The notes below the pieces were generated by a model. It saw only the letters and a list, made by a program, of their open reading frames with translations, did not search any database and had not been told where the DNA came from. Below, one piece after another: positions 7,688 to 16,999 of a stretch of DNA of 64,000 nt. The translations under genes were made by a program, and so were the position numbers. Numbering within the stretch: the stretch's first letter is position 1; each line of letters starts with the position of its first letter. Source of the stretch: SZUA-318 sp964412015 (lineage in GTDB: Bacteria > Gemmatimonadota > Gemmatimonadetes > Longimicrobiales > Gaopeijiaceae); NCBI GenBank assembly GCA_964412015.1, contig CAYPMO010000015.1, positions 6,292 through 70,291 on the forward strand. Reading direction: 5' to 3'.

Positions 7688-8875
7688 CTAGAAGGCCGAG
7701 ATTCCCGTGAGCATGTGACCCAGGGCGAGCGCGTGGATGTCATCCGTACCCTCGTACGTGTACACCGACTCCAGGTTAGCCATGTGCCTCATCGAGTGAT
7801 ACTCCACGAGGATGCCGTTCGCGCCGAGCAAGCGCCGGGCCTCCCGAGCGATATCGCAGGCCATGTCCACGTTGGCCCTCTTGGCCAGGGAGACCTGCTG
7901 GTGCGTCATCGTGCCCTCGTCCTTCAATCGGCCCAGCCGGTACACCAGGAGCTGGCCCTGGGTGATGCGCGTGAGCATGTCGGCCAGCCGCACCTGCTGG
8001 ATCTGCTTGCCGCCGATCGGCCCGCCGAACATGACCCGCTCCTTCGAATAGGAAACCGCCTCGTGGAAGCAGGCCATGGCCGCTCCGACGGCACCCCACG
8101 CGATGCCGTAGCGGGCCTGGGTGAGGCACATCAGCGGGTGTTTGAGCCCGCCGGTGCTCCCGGGGAGCATCGCATGTTCCGGAAGCCTGACGTCCTGCAG
8201 CACGAGCTCGCTGGTATCCGACGCCAACAGGGAGAGCTTGCCCTTCTGGTCACGGGCGCTGAACCCGGGCGTGTCGGTGGGGACGACGAAGCCCCGGATC
8301 GATTTCGCGTCCCCCTGAGAACCGGTTTGCGCCCACACCACGGCGACGTCGGCGAGCGAGCCGTTCGTGATCCACATCTTGGATCCGTTGAGGACCCAGC
8401 CGTCGGCCGTCTTCTCCGCACGGGTGATCATGCCGGCCGGGTTGGACCCGTAATCCGGCTCGGTGAGGCCGTAGCAACCCACGGCCTCGCCGGACGCGAG
8501 CTTGGGAAGCCAGGTCAGCCTCTGCTCCTCCGACCCGAACTCGTAGATCGGATACATGACCAACCCGCCCTGGACCGAGGCGAACGACCGGATCCCGGAG
8601 TCGCCGCGCTCGAGCTCCTGCATGATGAGCCCATAGGCGACGTTGTTGAGCTCGGCGCATCCGTACTTCTCGGGGAGGTTGGCGCCCAGGGCCCCCAGCT
8701 CCCCCATCTCAGGGATGAGCTCGGCCGGCACGCGGCGCTGGATATACGCCTCACCGATGATCGGGATCAGGCGGTCCTCCACCCACGCGCGCACCGTGTC
8801 GCGCACCATCCGCTCCTCCTCGGAGAGGAGGGAGTCGATGTCGTAGAAGTCGATGCCTTGGAAGCGAGCGCCCAT
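7688..8875 (-). CDS. gcdH: Glutaryl-CoA dehydrogenase-like acyl-CoA dehydrogenase
   Basis: 395 residues, the normal length. It has the three acyl-CoA dehydrogenase parts: an N-terminal helical domain (LSEEERMVRDTVRAWV), the middle beta domain with the FAD/substrate motif YGLTEPDYGSNPAGM and WITNGS, and a C-terminal helical domain. The C-terminal catalytic-base motif reads YEGTDDIHALALGHMLTG, where the Glu aligns with the glutaryl-CoA dehydrogenase base (family YEGTHDIHALILGRAITG). It would oxidise and decarboxylate glutaryl-CoA to crotonyl-CoA in Lys/Trp or aromatic degradation, passing electrons to ETF. It stands alone between unrelated genes. A broader acyl-CoA dehydrogenase specificity cannot be excluded. 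Confidence 0.88.
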   Translation of the reverse strand: MGARFQGIDFYDIDSLLSEEERMVRDTVRAWVEDRLIPIIGEAYIQRRVPAELIPEMGELGALGANLPEKYGCAELNNVAYGLIMQELERGDSGIRSFASVQGGLVMYPIYEFGSEEQRLTWLPKLASGEAVGCYGLTEPDYGSNPAGMITRAEKTADGWVLNGSKMWITNGSLADVAVVWAQTGSQGDAKSIRGFVVPTDTPGFSARDQKGKLSLLASDTSELVLQDVRLPEHAMLPGSTGGLKHPLMCLTQARYGIAWGAVGAAMACFHEAVSYSKERVMFGGPIGGKQIQQVRLADMLTRITQGQLLVYRLGRLKDEGTMTHQQVSLAKRANVDMACDIAREARRLLGANGILVEYHSMRHMANLESVYTYEGTDDIHALALGHMLTGISAF

Positions 8876-8912
8876 CGTCGTCGGTGTCGGAGGGTGGACA
8901 GAATCTACAAAT

Positions 8913-9275
8913 TTACGCCTCTCGGCCCTGGGAGGGAGTGCCGCGCGCGTCCGCGCCCGGCGCCCCGGTCCGTGCGTAGCGGATGATCCCGTACGTGATC
9001 TCCCGCCCCAGGCGGCCTCCGATCCAGACGGCCGCGAGCACGGTAGCGACCCAACCGGACGTCACGATGTCGGTGGGCCGGATCACCAGCAAGATGTACG
9101 CCGCCACGAACGCCCCGAAGACGATCCCCTCCCCCCATCCCCACAACGCCGCGCGCTCACGCGCTTTCCGGCGGCATTCGGCGCACCAGAGGAGGCGGTC
9201 CAACTCCACGACGTCCTTCCGCTCGCCACAACGATGGCACAGCGCGGTCTCGTCGGACGACGACACCCCGCTCAC
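8913..9275 (-). CDS. Small zinc-ribbon protein with two membrane helices
   Basis: 120 residues from a GTG start that overlaps the stop of the upstream lipoprotein gene (GTGA). Residues about 11-35 hold two Cys pairs (CHRCG and CAECRRK), a zinc-ribbon-like site. Then come two hydrophobic segments (about 47-65 and 70-88, the first rich in F/V/A/L, the second WVATVLAAVWIGG). The C-terminal tail is Gly/Ala-rich and polar. A longer upstream frame exists but is the lipoprotein gene in another frame. Function unknown; co-transcription with the lipoprotein is likely. Confidence 0.6.
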   Translation of the reverse strand: MSGVSSSDETALCHRCGERKDVVELDRLLWCAECRRKARERAALWGWGEGIVFGAFVAAYILLVIRPTDIVTSGWVATVLAAVWIGGRLGREITYGIIRYARTGAPGADARGTPSQGREA

Positions 9276-9919
9276 GTCGTTCCCCGGTGCCCGTCCGGAC
9301 CTCCGGATCCGTCGTACCAGAGCAGCTTTCGCGCGAGGGTCTCCGCGGCGGACGCGAGGGCCCTCGGATCGTCCGGGTCGAACGAGCCTCCCTCCTCGAT
9401 CCCATACCACAACACGCGTCCCGTGCGCACATGGATGAGCGCGGCCGAGAGTCGAACCCTCGGGCCCGGGTCCCCGGCCTGCACCCAGGCCCGGATCGGC
9501 ACCAGGGCGACCTCGGCGTCCACCAGGGACGCGAGCCTCAGGAGATCACCGTACAGAGGATCGCCCACGCGCTCGACCTCGGCCCCGCCGAAGGCGCCGA
9601 CGGAGAGCCCACGGACGCGGGCGCGGAGGCCCGGGGAGCGGTCCACCGCCTCCTGGAGGCGCGGGGGCAGGATCCATGTCACGCCCTCGCCGCGGCTCCG
9701 GATCCCGAACGCCAGCTCGGCGTCCACGTCGCCCGAAACGGTGCCGGGCTGCTGGAACGGGAGGACCATGACCGTGCTTCCCCTCAGATCCGGAGGCCTC
9801 GGAGAGGCCCCGGGCTCGGGGGCGGGAGCGTGGCCGCAGGCCGCAACGCCCAGGAGGGTCGTGAGCGCGAGGAGCGAACGGGTCGGACGGGTCGTCGAGC
9901 GGCTCACGGATCCCTCCAC
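9272..9919 (-). CDS. Lipoprotein of unknown function
   Basis: 215 residues. Signal sequence with lipobox LGVAAC (Cys about residue 28), then a Pro-rich linker. The core (STVMVLPFQQPG, then DAELAFGIRSRG, LVDAEVALVPIRAWV and HVRTGRVLWYG) resembles the alpha/beta fold of TolB-N/LpoB/GNA1162-like lipoproteins that begin with a V-x-V-L-P-F strand and end with a strand reporting 'RTGRVLW'. That family link is a weak impression. It is the first gene of a two-gene minus-strand unit and is divergent from the PadR gene. Confidence 0.6.
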   Translation of the reverse strand: MEGSVSRSTTRPTRSLLALTTLLGVAACGHAPAPEPGASPRPPDLRGSTVMVLPFQQPGTVSGDVDAELAFGIRSRGEGVTWILPPRLQEAVDRSPGLRARVRGLSVGAFGGAEVERVGDPLYGDLLRLASLVDAEVALVPIRAWVQAGDPGPRVRLSAALIHVRTGRVLWYGIEEGGSFDPDDPRALASAAETLARKLLWYDGSGGPDGHRGTT

Positions 9920-10068
9920 CGGCGTGCTGTTCCCGCGCCCGACGCTCGCCGGGGCGCGGCCGGACCTGGCGGTCGCCGAGCGAGAGAGCGCCAGCGACCC
10001 GTCGAAAGGTAGAACACAGGCGGAAGCCGTTGAACGGAGGGGATTGCGGAAGCCGGCATCTTTTGCTA

Positions 10069-10091
10069 TGTACCTTGCACTTCTACTTACA
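10069..10091 (+). promoter_or_regulatory. Putative PadR operator upstream of the ADOP permease operon
   Basis: TGTA (10069-10072) and TACA (10088-10091) flank an AT-rich core 20-43 bp before the PadR start codon, an arrangement expected for a self-controlled PadR promoter. A clear ribosome-binding site (GGAGGA, 10103-10108) follows. The match is short, so confidence is low. Confidence 0.3.
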
Positions 10092-10111
10092 GGTGTCCGC
10101 GCGGAGGACCC

Positions 10112-10426
10112 ATGCCCCGCCCTCTCGGCCTCACGTCCCTGCGGCTTCTCGCGGCCATCCGCGACGGGAGCCGCTACGGCCTCGACCTCGTCGCCACCAC
10201 GGGTCTCCCCTCGGGAACCGTGTACCCCACGCTCGCACGCCTCAAGAGGGCCGGCCTCGTCTCCTCGAGGTGGGAGGACCAGCGCCAGGCCGAGCGCGAG
10301 GGGCGCCCCCGCCGTCGCTACTACGAGCTCAGCGCCGAGGGTGCGTCCGTCCTCGCGGAGGGACGGGCGCGCGCGGCCGAGGCGCTCGCCGCGTTGGACC
10401 GGGGAGCGCTCGGAACGGCCCGGTGA
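10112..10426 (+). CDS. PadR-family transcriptional regulator
   Basis: 104 residues forming a winged-helix domain: TSLRLLAAIRDGSRYGLDL, then LPSGTVYPTLARLKRAGLVSS (the recognition-helix signature of PadR) and the wing GRPRRRYYELSAEGASVL. It is shorter than classical PadR because the C-terminal dimer helix is brief, matching the compact PadR type found beside ADOP permeases. It overlaps the permease start by GTGA, so regulator and permease are co-translated. It probably represses this operon. Confidence 0.9.
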   Translation: MPRPLGLTSLRLLAAIRDGSRYGLDLVATTGLPSGTVYPTLARLKRAGLVSSRWEDQRQAEREGRPRRRYYELSAEGASVLAEGRARAAEALAALDRGALGTAR

Positions 10427-13092
10427 GCGGACGTCCCGGGTCCGACTTCGGGCGGAGTGCGCTCCGCCTCGCCTCGTGGATCGTGCCCGGGGACCGGAGG
10501 GACGAGTGGCTGGAGGAATGGGAGGCGGAACTCCGTGCCCTGCTCGAGCTCCGAGCCACCGGACGGGCCGGGGACTATCCCGGCAGCGTGCGGTTCGTGG
10601 CGGGGGCGTTTCCCCACGCGGCGTGGATGAGAATGGAGGGCTGGACGATGGAAACCGTGGTGCACGACCTCAGGTTCGCGGCGCGGGTGCTCCGGCGCTC
10701 GCCGGGCTTCACGGCGGTGGCGGCGTTGACGCTCACGCTGGGAATCGGGGCCAACGCCGTGATGTTCTCCCTGGTGAACGGGCTCCTGCTGCGCCCGCCG
10801 GCCGGGATCGCGGAGCCGGACCGGCTCGTGCAGATCGCGCGGAGCTACGACGGAGCGCCCCGCTGGGACAACTGGTCGTGGCCGGCCGCGGAGCTCATCC
10901 GAAGGAAGAGCCCGGTCTTCTCCGGTGTCGCGGGATTCTCCACCGGCGCGTTCGTCCTGGGCCGGGGGGAGGACGCCGAAGCGGTGCTCGGCCAGTACGC
11001 GAGCGGTGGGTACTTCCAGGTTCTGGGCGTGCGCCCCGCGCTGGGCCAGCTCCTGGACGGGTCGGACGAGGTGGCACCGGGCGAGCACCCGGTCGTCGTG
11101 CTGAGTCACGGGCTGTGGACGCGCCGCTTCGGCGCCGACCCGGGCGTCGTGGGCCGCACGGTCTCCATCGGCTCGGCCCCGTACCTGGTGGTGGGCGTCG
11201 CGCCCCCCGGCTTCACGGGCATCGAGGCGGCGGGAGCGGCCCCCGAGCTCTGGGTGCCGGCATACCAGAGGGCACCGTTCGGGGATTCCGAGCTGTTCGA
11301 GGCGTGGGGGTCGAGCTGGTTCAGCCTCTTCGGCCGCCTCCAGGAGGGGGTATCCTACCGGGCCGCCGAAGGGGCAATGGGGGCGGTGACGCTGCGTCTG
11401 CGCGAGGCGTCGGACCTCCATGAAGGGATCCGCGTCCTCCTCGCCCCCGGGGTCGGGCTGGCGCCGGAGGAGCGGGCCGAAGCCCAGCGTGTCACGCTGC
11501 TCCTGAGCGGGATCGCGATCCTGGTTCTCCTCCTCACGTGCGCGAACGTCGGGAACCTCTTCCTGGCCCGGGCGGTCGGCCGGGCCGGCGAGGTGGGCGT
11601 GCGCCAGGCGCTCGGCGCCGGGCGCGGGCGCCTGGTGCGCCAGCTCGTCACCGAGAGCGTGGTGCTGGCGCTCGTGGCGGTGGTCCTGGCCGTACCTCTC
11701 GTGACGGTCGGGAGCGCGCTGCTGCCCTCGTTCATCCCCTGGCGCCTGTCGGTCTCGCTGGCGCCCGACGCTCGGGTGTACGGCTTCCTCGTGGCCGTGG
11801 GCGTCGTCGCCGGCCTTCTCTTCGGCGCGCTCCCGTCGTGGGCGGTGTCGCGACGGGACGTGTCGGCCGTGCTGCGGGAAGGCGGGACAGCGGGCGCCCG
11901 CAGGCGTTCCCGGCTGCGCGACGCCCTGGTGGTCGCGCAGCTCGCCCTCTCGCTGGGACTGGTGAGCGGCGCCGCCCTTCTGGGCAGGAGCGTCCTGAAC
12001 GCGCGCAACGCGGACCCTGGCTTCGACCCCGACGGGCTCCTGGTGGGCTTCCTCAACCTACGCGCCACCGGCCGGTACGCCGACGACGACGTGGCGGGCT
12101 TCCAGGAGCGTCTGGTGGGGGAGATGGAGCGCATTCCCGGCGTGAGGAGCGCGGCCCTGGCCGGACAGGCGCCCATCGTCGGAGGACACTCGAGAAGCTC
12201 GGTCGTCCCCCTGGAGCTGGCCGACGACCCCGACGCGGTGACGGACGCCGAGTACACGGTCGTGACCCCGGGATACTTCGAGACCCTCGGGATCCGGCTC
12301 CTCCACGGCCGTACCTTCCGCGACCCCGCGGACGAGCCCGAGCCGGTCGTGGTCGTGAACGAGTCGCTGGCGCGTCACTTCTGGCCGGAGGACTCTTCGG
12401 GGAGCGGTGCCCAGTCCGCCGTCGGCAAGGAGCTCGCACGGAGAGGTGGGGCCCTCCGGATCGTCGGGGTCGTGTCGGACGTGCAGATGCGGTCGCTGCG
12501 CGCACCCGCGAACCCGGGGGTCTACTATCCCTTCCACCAGTGGCCCGAGAGCTACCTGGCGATCCACGTCCGCACCGAGGGCCGCACCGGCGCGGTCGCG
12601 TCCGCCGTCCGGCGGGCGGTAGCCGCGGTGGACCCCGAGGTCCCGGTCACGGGCCTCTCGGACCTCCGCGAGAGCATCGCGGGATCGCTCCCGGAGACGA
12701 GCACCTTCGTGCTGGCCGTGTCCACGTTCGCGACGCTCGCACTCGTCCTCTCCCTCCTCGGGCTCTACGGACTCATGACCCACGGCGTCTCCCAGAGGAC
12801 GCGAGAGATGGGGATCCGTCTCGCGCTCGGAGCCGGTCGGGAGGAGCTCGTCCGCATCGTGCTGGTCCGGGCGCTGGCGCTCACCGCCGTCGGGATCGTG
12901 ATCGGGCTGGGCGTGGCCGTCCTCCTGGGCCGGGCCCTCCGGGGAGTCCTGTTCGGCGTGAGCGCGTCGAGCCCGCTCTCGCTCGGTGGCGCGGCCTTCG
13001 TGCTCCTCGTGACGTCCACGCTGGCGGCATGGATCCCCGCACGGCGCGCGGCACGGGTGGACGCCGCCGTGTCGCTGAGGAACGAGGGATGA
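10423..13092 (+). CDS. ADOP-type duplicated MacB/FtsX permease
   Basis: 889 residues from a GTG overlapping the padR stop. Residues about 1-75 are a soluble prefix (PGDRRDEWLEEWEAEL) seen in permeases paired with PadR. Then comes the first FtsX-like half: a membrane helix with GIGANAVMFSLVNGLLLRP, a periplasmic MacB-like domain and three helices. A second periplasmic domain and a second FtsX half follow, ending in a C-terminal Ala/Val-Asp-Ala-(Ala)-Val-Ser-Leu-Arg motif. Such permeases have no ATPase beside them, and none is adjacent here. The family is linked to macrolide/lipoprotein-type mechanotransmission, but the substrate is unknown. A far longer upstream frame is open only because of high GC. 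Confidence 0.9.
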   Translation: MSGRPGSDFGRSALRLASWIVPGDRRDEWLEEWEAELRALLELRATGRAGDYPGSVRFVAGAFPHAAWMRMEGWTMETVVHDLRFAARVLRRSPGFTAVAALTLTLGIGANAVMFSLVNGLLLRPPAGIAEPDRLVQIARSYDGAPRWDNWSWPAAELIRRKSPVFSGVAGFSTGAFVLGRGEDAEAVLGQYASGGYFQVLGVRPALGQLLDGSDEVAPGEHPVVVLSHGLWTRRFGADPGVVGRTVSIGSAPYLVVGVAPPGFTGIEAAGAAPELWVPAYQRAPFGDSELFEAWGSSWFSLFGRLQEGVSYRAAEGAMGAVTLRLREASDLHEGIRVLLAPGVGLAPEERAEAQRVTLLLSGIAILVLLLTCANVGNLFLARAVGRAGEVGVRQALGAGRGRLVRQLVTESVVLALVAVVLAVPLVTVGSALLPSFIPWRLSVSLAPDARVYGFLVAVGVVAGLLFGALPSWAVSRRDVSAVLREGGTAGARRRSRLRDALVVAQLALSLGLVSGAALLGRSVLNARNADPGFDPDGLLVGFLNLRATGRYADDDVAGFQERLVGEMERIPGVRSAALAGQAPIVGGHSRSSVVPLELADDPDAVTDAEYTVVTPGYFETLGIRLLHGRTFRDPADEPEPVVVVNESLARHFWPEDSSGSGAQSAVGKELARRGGALRIVGVVSDVQMRSLRAPANPGVYYPFHQWPESYLAIHVRTEGRTGAVASAVRRAVAAVDPEVPVTGLSDLRESIAGSLPETSTFVLAVSTFATLALVLSLLGLYGLMTHGVSQRTREMGIRLALGAGREELVRIVLVRALALTAVGIVIGLGVAVLLGRALRGVLFGVSASSPLSLGGAAFVLLVTSTLAAWIPARRAARVDAAVSLRNEG

Positions 13093-13254
13093 GGGCCTAG
13101 CCCGGCGCCCTTCGGTCGCCCGGCCGTGCCGCGGAGTGCGGCGCCGTGGAGGCCTTCGGCACCCCGGCGGGATTGGCTGGACGGAGCCGACTGGTACCTT
13201 TCCGAGGGAACACGAAACAGGACGTCATGGATCAGGCTCCTACGGGAGGAACCG

Positions 13255-14184
13255 ATGGGAACGCCGTCGTTCGCGGGGTCGGACTGGATCTGGAAGGATG
13301 GGGAGTTCATCCCCTGGGGGGAGGCCAAGGTCCATCTGCTGTCGGTCGCCGTTCAATTCGGCGCCTCGATGTTCGAGGGCATCCGTTGCTACCCCACGGA
13401 CCGGGGTCCGGCTATCTTCCGCCTCAAGGAGCATATCCGCCGCCTGCACGATTCGTGCAAGATCTACCGGATGCCCCTGCGGCATTCGCAGGACAGCCTC
13501 ATGGACGCCTGCCGCGAGACCGTGCGGAAGAACGGTCTGAGCGACTGCTACATCCGGCCCATGGTGCTCTGGGGGTACGGTGCGGCGGGGATGGATCCAC
13601 GTTCCAGCCCGCTGGAGACGTACATCCCGGTCTGGCCCTGGGGCACCTACCTGGGGGAGGAGGGGCTGGTCAAGGGCGTGGACGTGTGCGTCTCGTCGTG
13701 GAGCCGGGCGGAGCCCAACACGTTCCCCGTGGCCGCGAAGGCCGGCGGACACTACGTGAACGGGCAGCTCATGAAGTTGGAGGCGATCGCCAACGGCTAC
13801 GTCGAGGCCATCGCGCTGGGGCCCTCGGGTCTGGTGAGCGAAGGGAGCGGCCAGAACCTCTTCCTGGTGCGCGACGGGATGCTCGTCACGCCGTTCCTGG
13901 ACGGCACGTCGCTCTCGGGCATCACGCGCGACGCGGTCATCGCGATCGCGGGTGACCTGGGCTACAACGTGCGCGAGCAGCACGTCCCCCGGGAGAGCCT
14001 CTACACCGCAGACGAGATGTTCTTCACCGGCACCGCGTCCGAGGTCACGCCGATCCGGAGCGTGGACAGGATCACGGTGGGGAGCGGAAGCCGCGGCCCG
14101 GTCACGGAGGCGATCCAGGCGCGCCTGATGGACACGGTGCGCGGGCGCGTCGAGGACACGCGGGGGTGGTTGACGTACGTGTGA
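13255..14184 (+). CDS. ilvE: Branched-chain amino acid aminotransferase
   Basis: 309 residues, usual for class IV PLP aminotransferases. Visible motifs: AVQFGASMFEGIRCY near the N-terminus, the PLP-Lys region NTFPVAAKAGGHYVNGQLMKLEA, and LVSEGSGQNLFLVRDG and FFTGTASEVTPI toward the C-terminus. It transfers the amino group of Leu/Ile/Val to 2-oxoglutarate, the last biosynthetic step and first degradation step. GGGAGGAACC 5-14 bp before ATG 13255 is a good ribosome-binding site; the open frame extends 43 codons upstream without similarity. It lies in the same direction as the ADOP gene but 162 bp downstream, so it probably has its own promoter. Confidence 0.93.
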   Translation: MGTPSFAGSDWIWKDGEFIPWGEAKVHLLSVAVQFGASMFEGIRCYPTDRGPAIFRLKEHIRRLHDSCKIYRMPLRHSQDSLMDACRETVRKNGLSDCYIRPMVLWGYGAAGMDPRSSPLETYIPVWPWGTYLGEEGLVKGVDVCVSSWSRAEPNTFPVAAKAGGHYVNGQLMKLEAIANGYVEAIALGPSGLVSEGSGQNLFLVRDGMLVTPFLDGTSLSGITRDAVIAIAGDLGYNVREQHVPRESLYTADEMFFTGTASEVTPIRSVDRITVGSGSRGPVTEAIQARLMDTVRGRVEDTRGWLTYV

Positions 14185-14197
14185 GGGGTACGGAGAC

Positions 14198-14223
14198 GGC
14201 CCGGGTCGCGGTGACGGCGGGCC
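14198..14223. terminator. Possible hairpin between convergent ilvE and permease genes
   Basis: GGCCCG (14198-14203) can pair with CGGGCC (14218-14223) across a 14-nt loop in the 38-bp gap between convergent genes. No T-tract follows on either strand, so terminator function is only suggested by position. Confidence 0.25.
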
Positions 14224-16664
14224 TACTCCCCCCTCAGCGCTACCGCCGGGTGCACGCGTGAGGCGCGCAGCGCCGGGATCCAGCACGCCGCGAGGGCGAC
14301 CGCCGCGAAGACAGCGGGCACGGCGACGAACGTGAGCGGGTCCTGGGGCGAGACGCTGTAGAGCATCCCCTGCATCAGGCGCGTCATCCCGAGCGCCGCG
14401 GCGACGCCCAGCGCCACGCCCACGAGCGCCATCTTCATCCCCTGCCCCACGACCATGCCGACGACGCGTCCTGAGTCCGCCCCGAGCGCCATGCGGATCC
14501 CGATCTCCGGCGTGCGCCGACTCACGCCGTACGCGAGCACGCCGTAGATCCCGACGACCGCGAGGGTGAGGGCCACGGCCGAGAACACCCCGAGCAACAG
14601 CATCGCGAAGCGGGGCTGGGCGACCGAGCTCGCCAGGACCTGGTCCATCGTCTGGACCTCCGAGATCGGCATGCTCGGATCGAGCTCGCCGACGACGCGG
14701 CGGACCGGCGCGACCAGGCTTCCGGGCTCGACGCCCGCCCGGGCCTGGATCGCCAGCGACATCGTGCGGGCCGTCTGCTGGTACTCGGGCCGATAGAAGC
14801 GCTCCTTCGCGGCCGCGGTGATCCCGTTGTGTCGGACGTCTCCGACGACGCCCACCACCGTTGCCCACTCGTCCCTCAGCCCGTGGACGCGGATATGTCC
14901 GCCCAGGGGGCTTCGGTCTCCGAAGTAGCGGCGGACCAACGCGCGATTGATGATGATCACGTCCGGGGCCTCGAGGTCGTCGGCGTCGGTGAACGCGCGA
15001 CCCTCGAGCAGCGGGATGCCCATCACCTCGACGTAGCGGGGCGTGACGTACTGCCACTCGGCCTGCATCGACTCGTTGGGCGCCGGCTCGTATCCCTCGA
15101 CGCGCACGCCGGAGTCTCCCATCGTGCTCGCGAGTGGGAGCAGACGGGCCGCGCCCGCCTCCTGGACCTCGGGCAGCTCGCGGATGCGGCGCAACAGCTC
15201 TCGGTAGAACTGTGCGACCTCCCCACGTTCCGGGTACGAGCCGCCCGGCGCCGTGATGCGCATCGTGAGCACGTTCTCCGCCCGGAAGCCGGGGTCCACG
15301 CGCAGGAGCTGGACGAACGTGCGGATCATCAGCCCGGACCCGGTGAGGAGCACCACGGCCATCGCCATCTGTGCGGCCACGAGCAGGCCCTGCGTCCGGT
15401 TCGAGCGCGCCTCCCCCCCCGCCCCGCGCGAGCTGTCCGTGAGCGTGCGCGCCAGCTTCCCGCGGGATACGCGCAGCACGGGTACGAGCCCGAAGACGAC
15501 CGCCGTGAGCACCGAGATGCCGAGCGCGAACGCGAGCACGGACCCGTTCATGGCGATTCCGCCGGAGCGGGGGACGGCGGACGGGTCCACGGCCAGGAGC
15601 GTGCGGATCCCCACGGCGGCGAGGCCGAGCCCGAGCGCCCCACCCGCGAGGGAGAGCACGAGCGACTCCGTGAGCAGCTGGCGAACGAGTCGGAAGCGTC
15701 CGGCGCCGAGCGCCGCGCGGACGGCGGTCTCCCGGGAGCGCCCCTCCGAGCGGGAGAGCAGCAGGTTGGCGACGTTGCCGCACGCGATGAGCAGCACGAA
15801 CGCGACGGCGCCCAGCAGCACGAGGATCGTGCTCCGCGCGCTCCCCACGATGTCGTCCTTCGCGGCGAAGACCTTGGGCACGAATTGCATGTCGGCATGA
15901 CGGGCCCCCTCGGCGACCCATGCCTCCGCCTGCCGTACCAGATCGGTCCGGGCTTCTTCCACGCTGACCCCGGGCGCGAGCCGGCCCACGACGTACGAGC
16001 CGTGGTTGCCGCCGTTCGTCCGGATCGGGTCGGGCTCGTCGAGATCGACGTACTGCGGTGCGAAGACCTCGCTGGCCATCGGGGAGCCGTAGTCCACGGG
16101 GAGAACGAATCCGGGGGGGAGAACGCCGAGCACCGTCCGTGCGGTCCCGTCGATCTCGACCGCGCGGCCCACGATCGAGCGGTCCCCGCTGAAGCGGCGC
16201 TGCCAGACGTCGTGGCCGAGCACGACGACGGACCCATCCGTCCGTGCTTCCTCGACCGAGAAAAAACGCCCGACCGCGGGTTGCACACGCAGCACCGAGA
16301 AGATGTTCGGCGTCACCAGCGCCGCCCCCACGCGCTCCGGGTTCTCCGGATCCGTGAAGTTCACGCTCCCGGTCTGGTAGAGCGCCAGGTCCTCGAAGGA
16401 GCGGCTGTCCTGCATCCACGCCTGGTACTCACCTACCGAGACCCACGTCTTGTCGGGAAAGTTGTTCCAGCTCGCCCAGATCGTGACGACGCGGTCGGGA
16501 TCGCCGTACGGGAGCGGCGCGAGCAGCACGCCGTCGGCGACGCTGAAGATCGCCGTCGCCGCGCCGATCCCGAGCGCGAGCGTGAGGACCGCAACGATGG
16601 AGAAGCCCGGCGCCTTGCCGAGCGAGCGCAGAGCGTACCCGAGATCCTGGACCAGCGCACCCAT
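14223..16664 (-). CDS. ADOP-type duplicated MacB/FtsX permease
   Basis: 813 residues from ATG 16664, which has GGGAGG a few bases upstream. It opens directly with the membrane-proximal motif ALVQDLGYALRSLGKAPGF and a helix ending GIGAATAIFSVADGVLL, so it lacks the soluble prefix of the permease at 10.4 kb. Two MacB-like periplasmic domains and two FtsX helical bundles follow, ending HPAVALRGE. No ATPase is adjacent. The frame stays open upstream through the RelE-like toxin, so a larger fused product is possible (see 16665-16988). Substrate unknown. Confidence 0.88.
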   Translation of the reverse strand: MGALVQDLGYALRSLGKAPGFSIVAVLTLALGIGAATAIFSVADGVLLAPLPYGDPDRVVTIWASWNNFPDKTWVSVGEYQAWMQDSRSFEDLALYQTGSVNFTDPENPERVGAALVTPNIFSVLRVQPAVGRFFSVEEARTDGSVVVLGHDVWQRRFSGDRSIVGRAVEIDGTARTVLGVLPPGFVLPVDYGSPMASEVFAPQYVDLDEPDPIRTNGGNHGSYVVGRLAPGVSVEEARTDLVRQAEAWVAEGARHADMQFVPKVFAAKDDIVGSARSTILVLLGAVAFVLLIACGNVANLLLSRSEGRSRETAVRAALGAGRFRLVRQLLTESLVLSLAGGALGLGLAAVGIRTLLAVDPSAVPRSGGIAMNGSVLAFALGISVLTAVVFGLVPVLRVSRGKLARTLTDSSRGAGGEARSNRTQGLLVAAQMAMAVVLLTGSGLMIRTFVQLLRVDPGFRAENVLTMRITAPGGSYPERGEVAQFYRELLRRIRELPEVQEAGAARLLPLASTMGDSGVRVEGYEPAPNESMQAEWQYVTPRYVEVMGIPLLEGRAFTDADDLEAPDVIIINRALVRRYFGDRSPLGGHIRVHGLRDEWATVVGVVGDVRHNGITAAAKERFYRPEYQQTARTMSLAIQARAGVEPGSLVAPVRRVVGELDPSMPISEVQTMDQVLASSVAQPRFAMLLLGVFSAVALTLAVVGIYGVLAYGVSRRTPEIGIRMALGADSGRVVGMVVGQGMKMALVGVALGVAAALGMTRLMQGMLYSVSPQDPLTFVAVPAVFAAVALAACWIPALRASRVHPAVALRGE

Positions 16665-16988
16665 GCCCCATCCTCCCTTCTCGAGATCCATCCACCCACC
16701 GACGATCCTGCCCAGGAAGCCCATCACCGCGCGTCCCGCGCCGACCCGCACGGGCCGCAGCGTCACCACCACGACGCGCCGCTCCTCGACATCCTCCACG
16801 CAGAGCAGCCTCTGATCCCCCGCTCGGATCTCGGTCGGCTCGTGGATCGCCTGGCTTCCCTCCGCACGCCGCGGGAGGCCCGTCAGCTCCAGCTGACGGA
16901 TCCGCTCAGCGACGAGCCGCTGCTCCCCGCGCGGCAGACGTCGCAGGGCCCGCACGGCGGGTCGGGACAGCTCGATCCTCCAGGGCAT
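16665..16988 (-). CDS. RelE/ParE-like toxin frame running into the permease without a stop
   Basis: From ATG 16988 the protein begins MPWRIELSRPAVRALRRLP, then RIRQLELTGLPRRAEG, IRAGDQRLLCVEDVEERR and VVVVTLRPVRVG: the beta-alpha-alpha-beta-beta-beta order of RelE/ParE toxins, about 85-90 residues. The Arg-rich strand with R-x-G-D-Q-R and a final V-V-V-L-R strand are visible. Where the toxin should stop (near 16720) there is no stop codon; the frame continues in phase through MGFLGRIVGGWMD into the permease, giving an open frame of 921 codons. It lies 11 bp after the antitoxin gene. Either the two are fused, or the toxin lost its stop and the permease starts internally at 16664. Confidence 0.65.
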
Positions 16989-16999
16989 GCCCGCCACCG

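Noticed and set aside
13240..16419. Long minus-strand open frame of 1059 codons
   Set aside because: It is low-complexity Arg/Gly/Pro-rich and lies in another frame of the ADOP permease and antisense to ilvE; high GC keeps such frames open.
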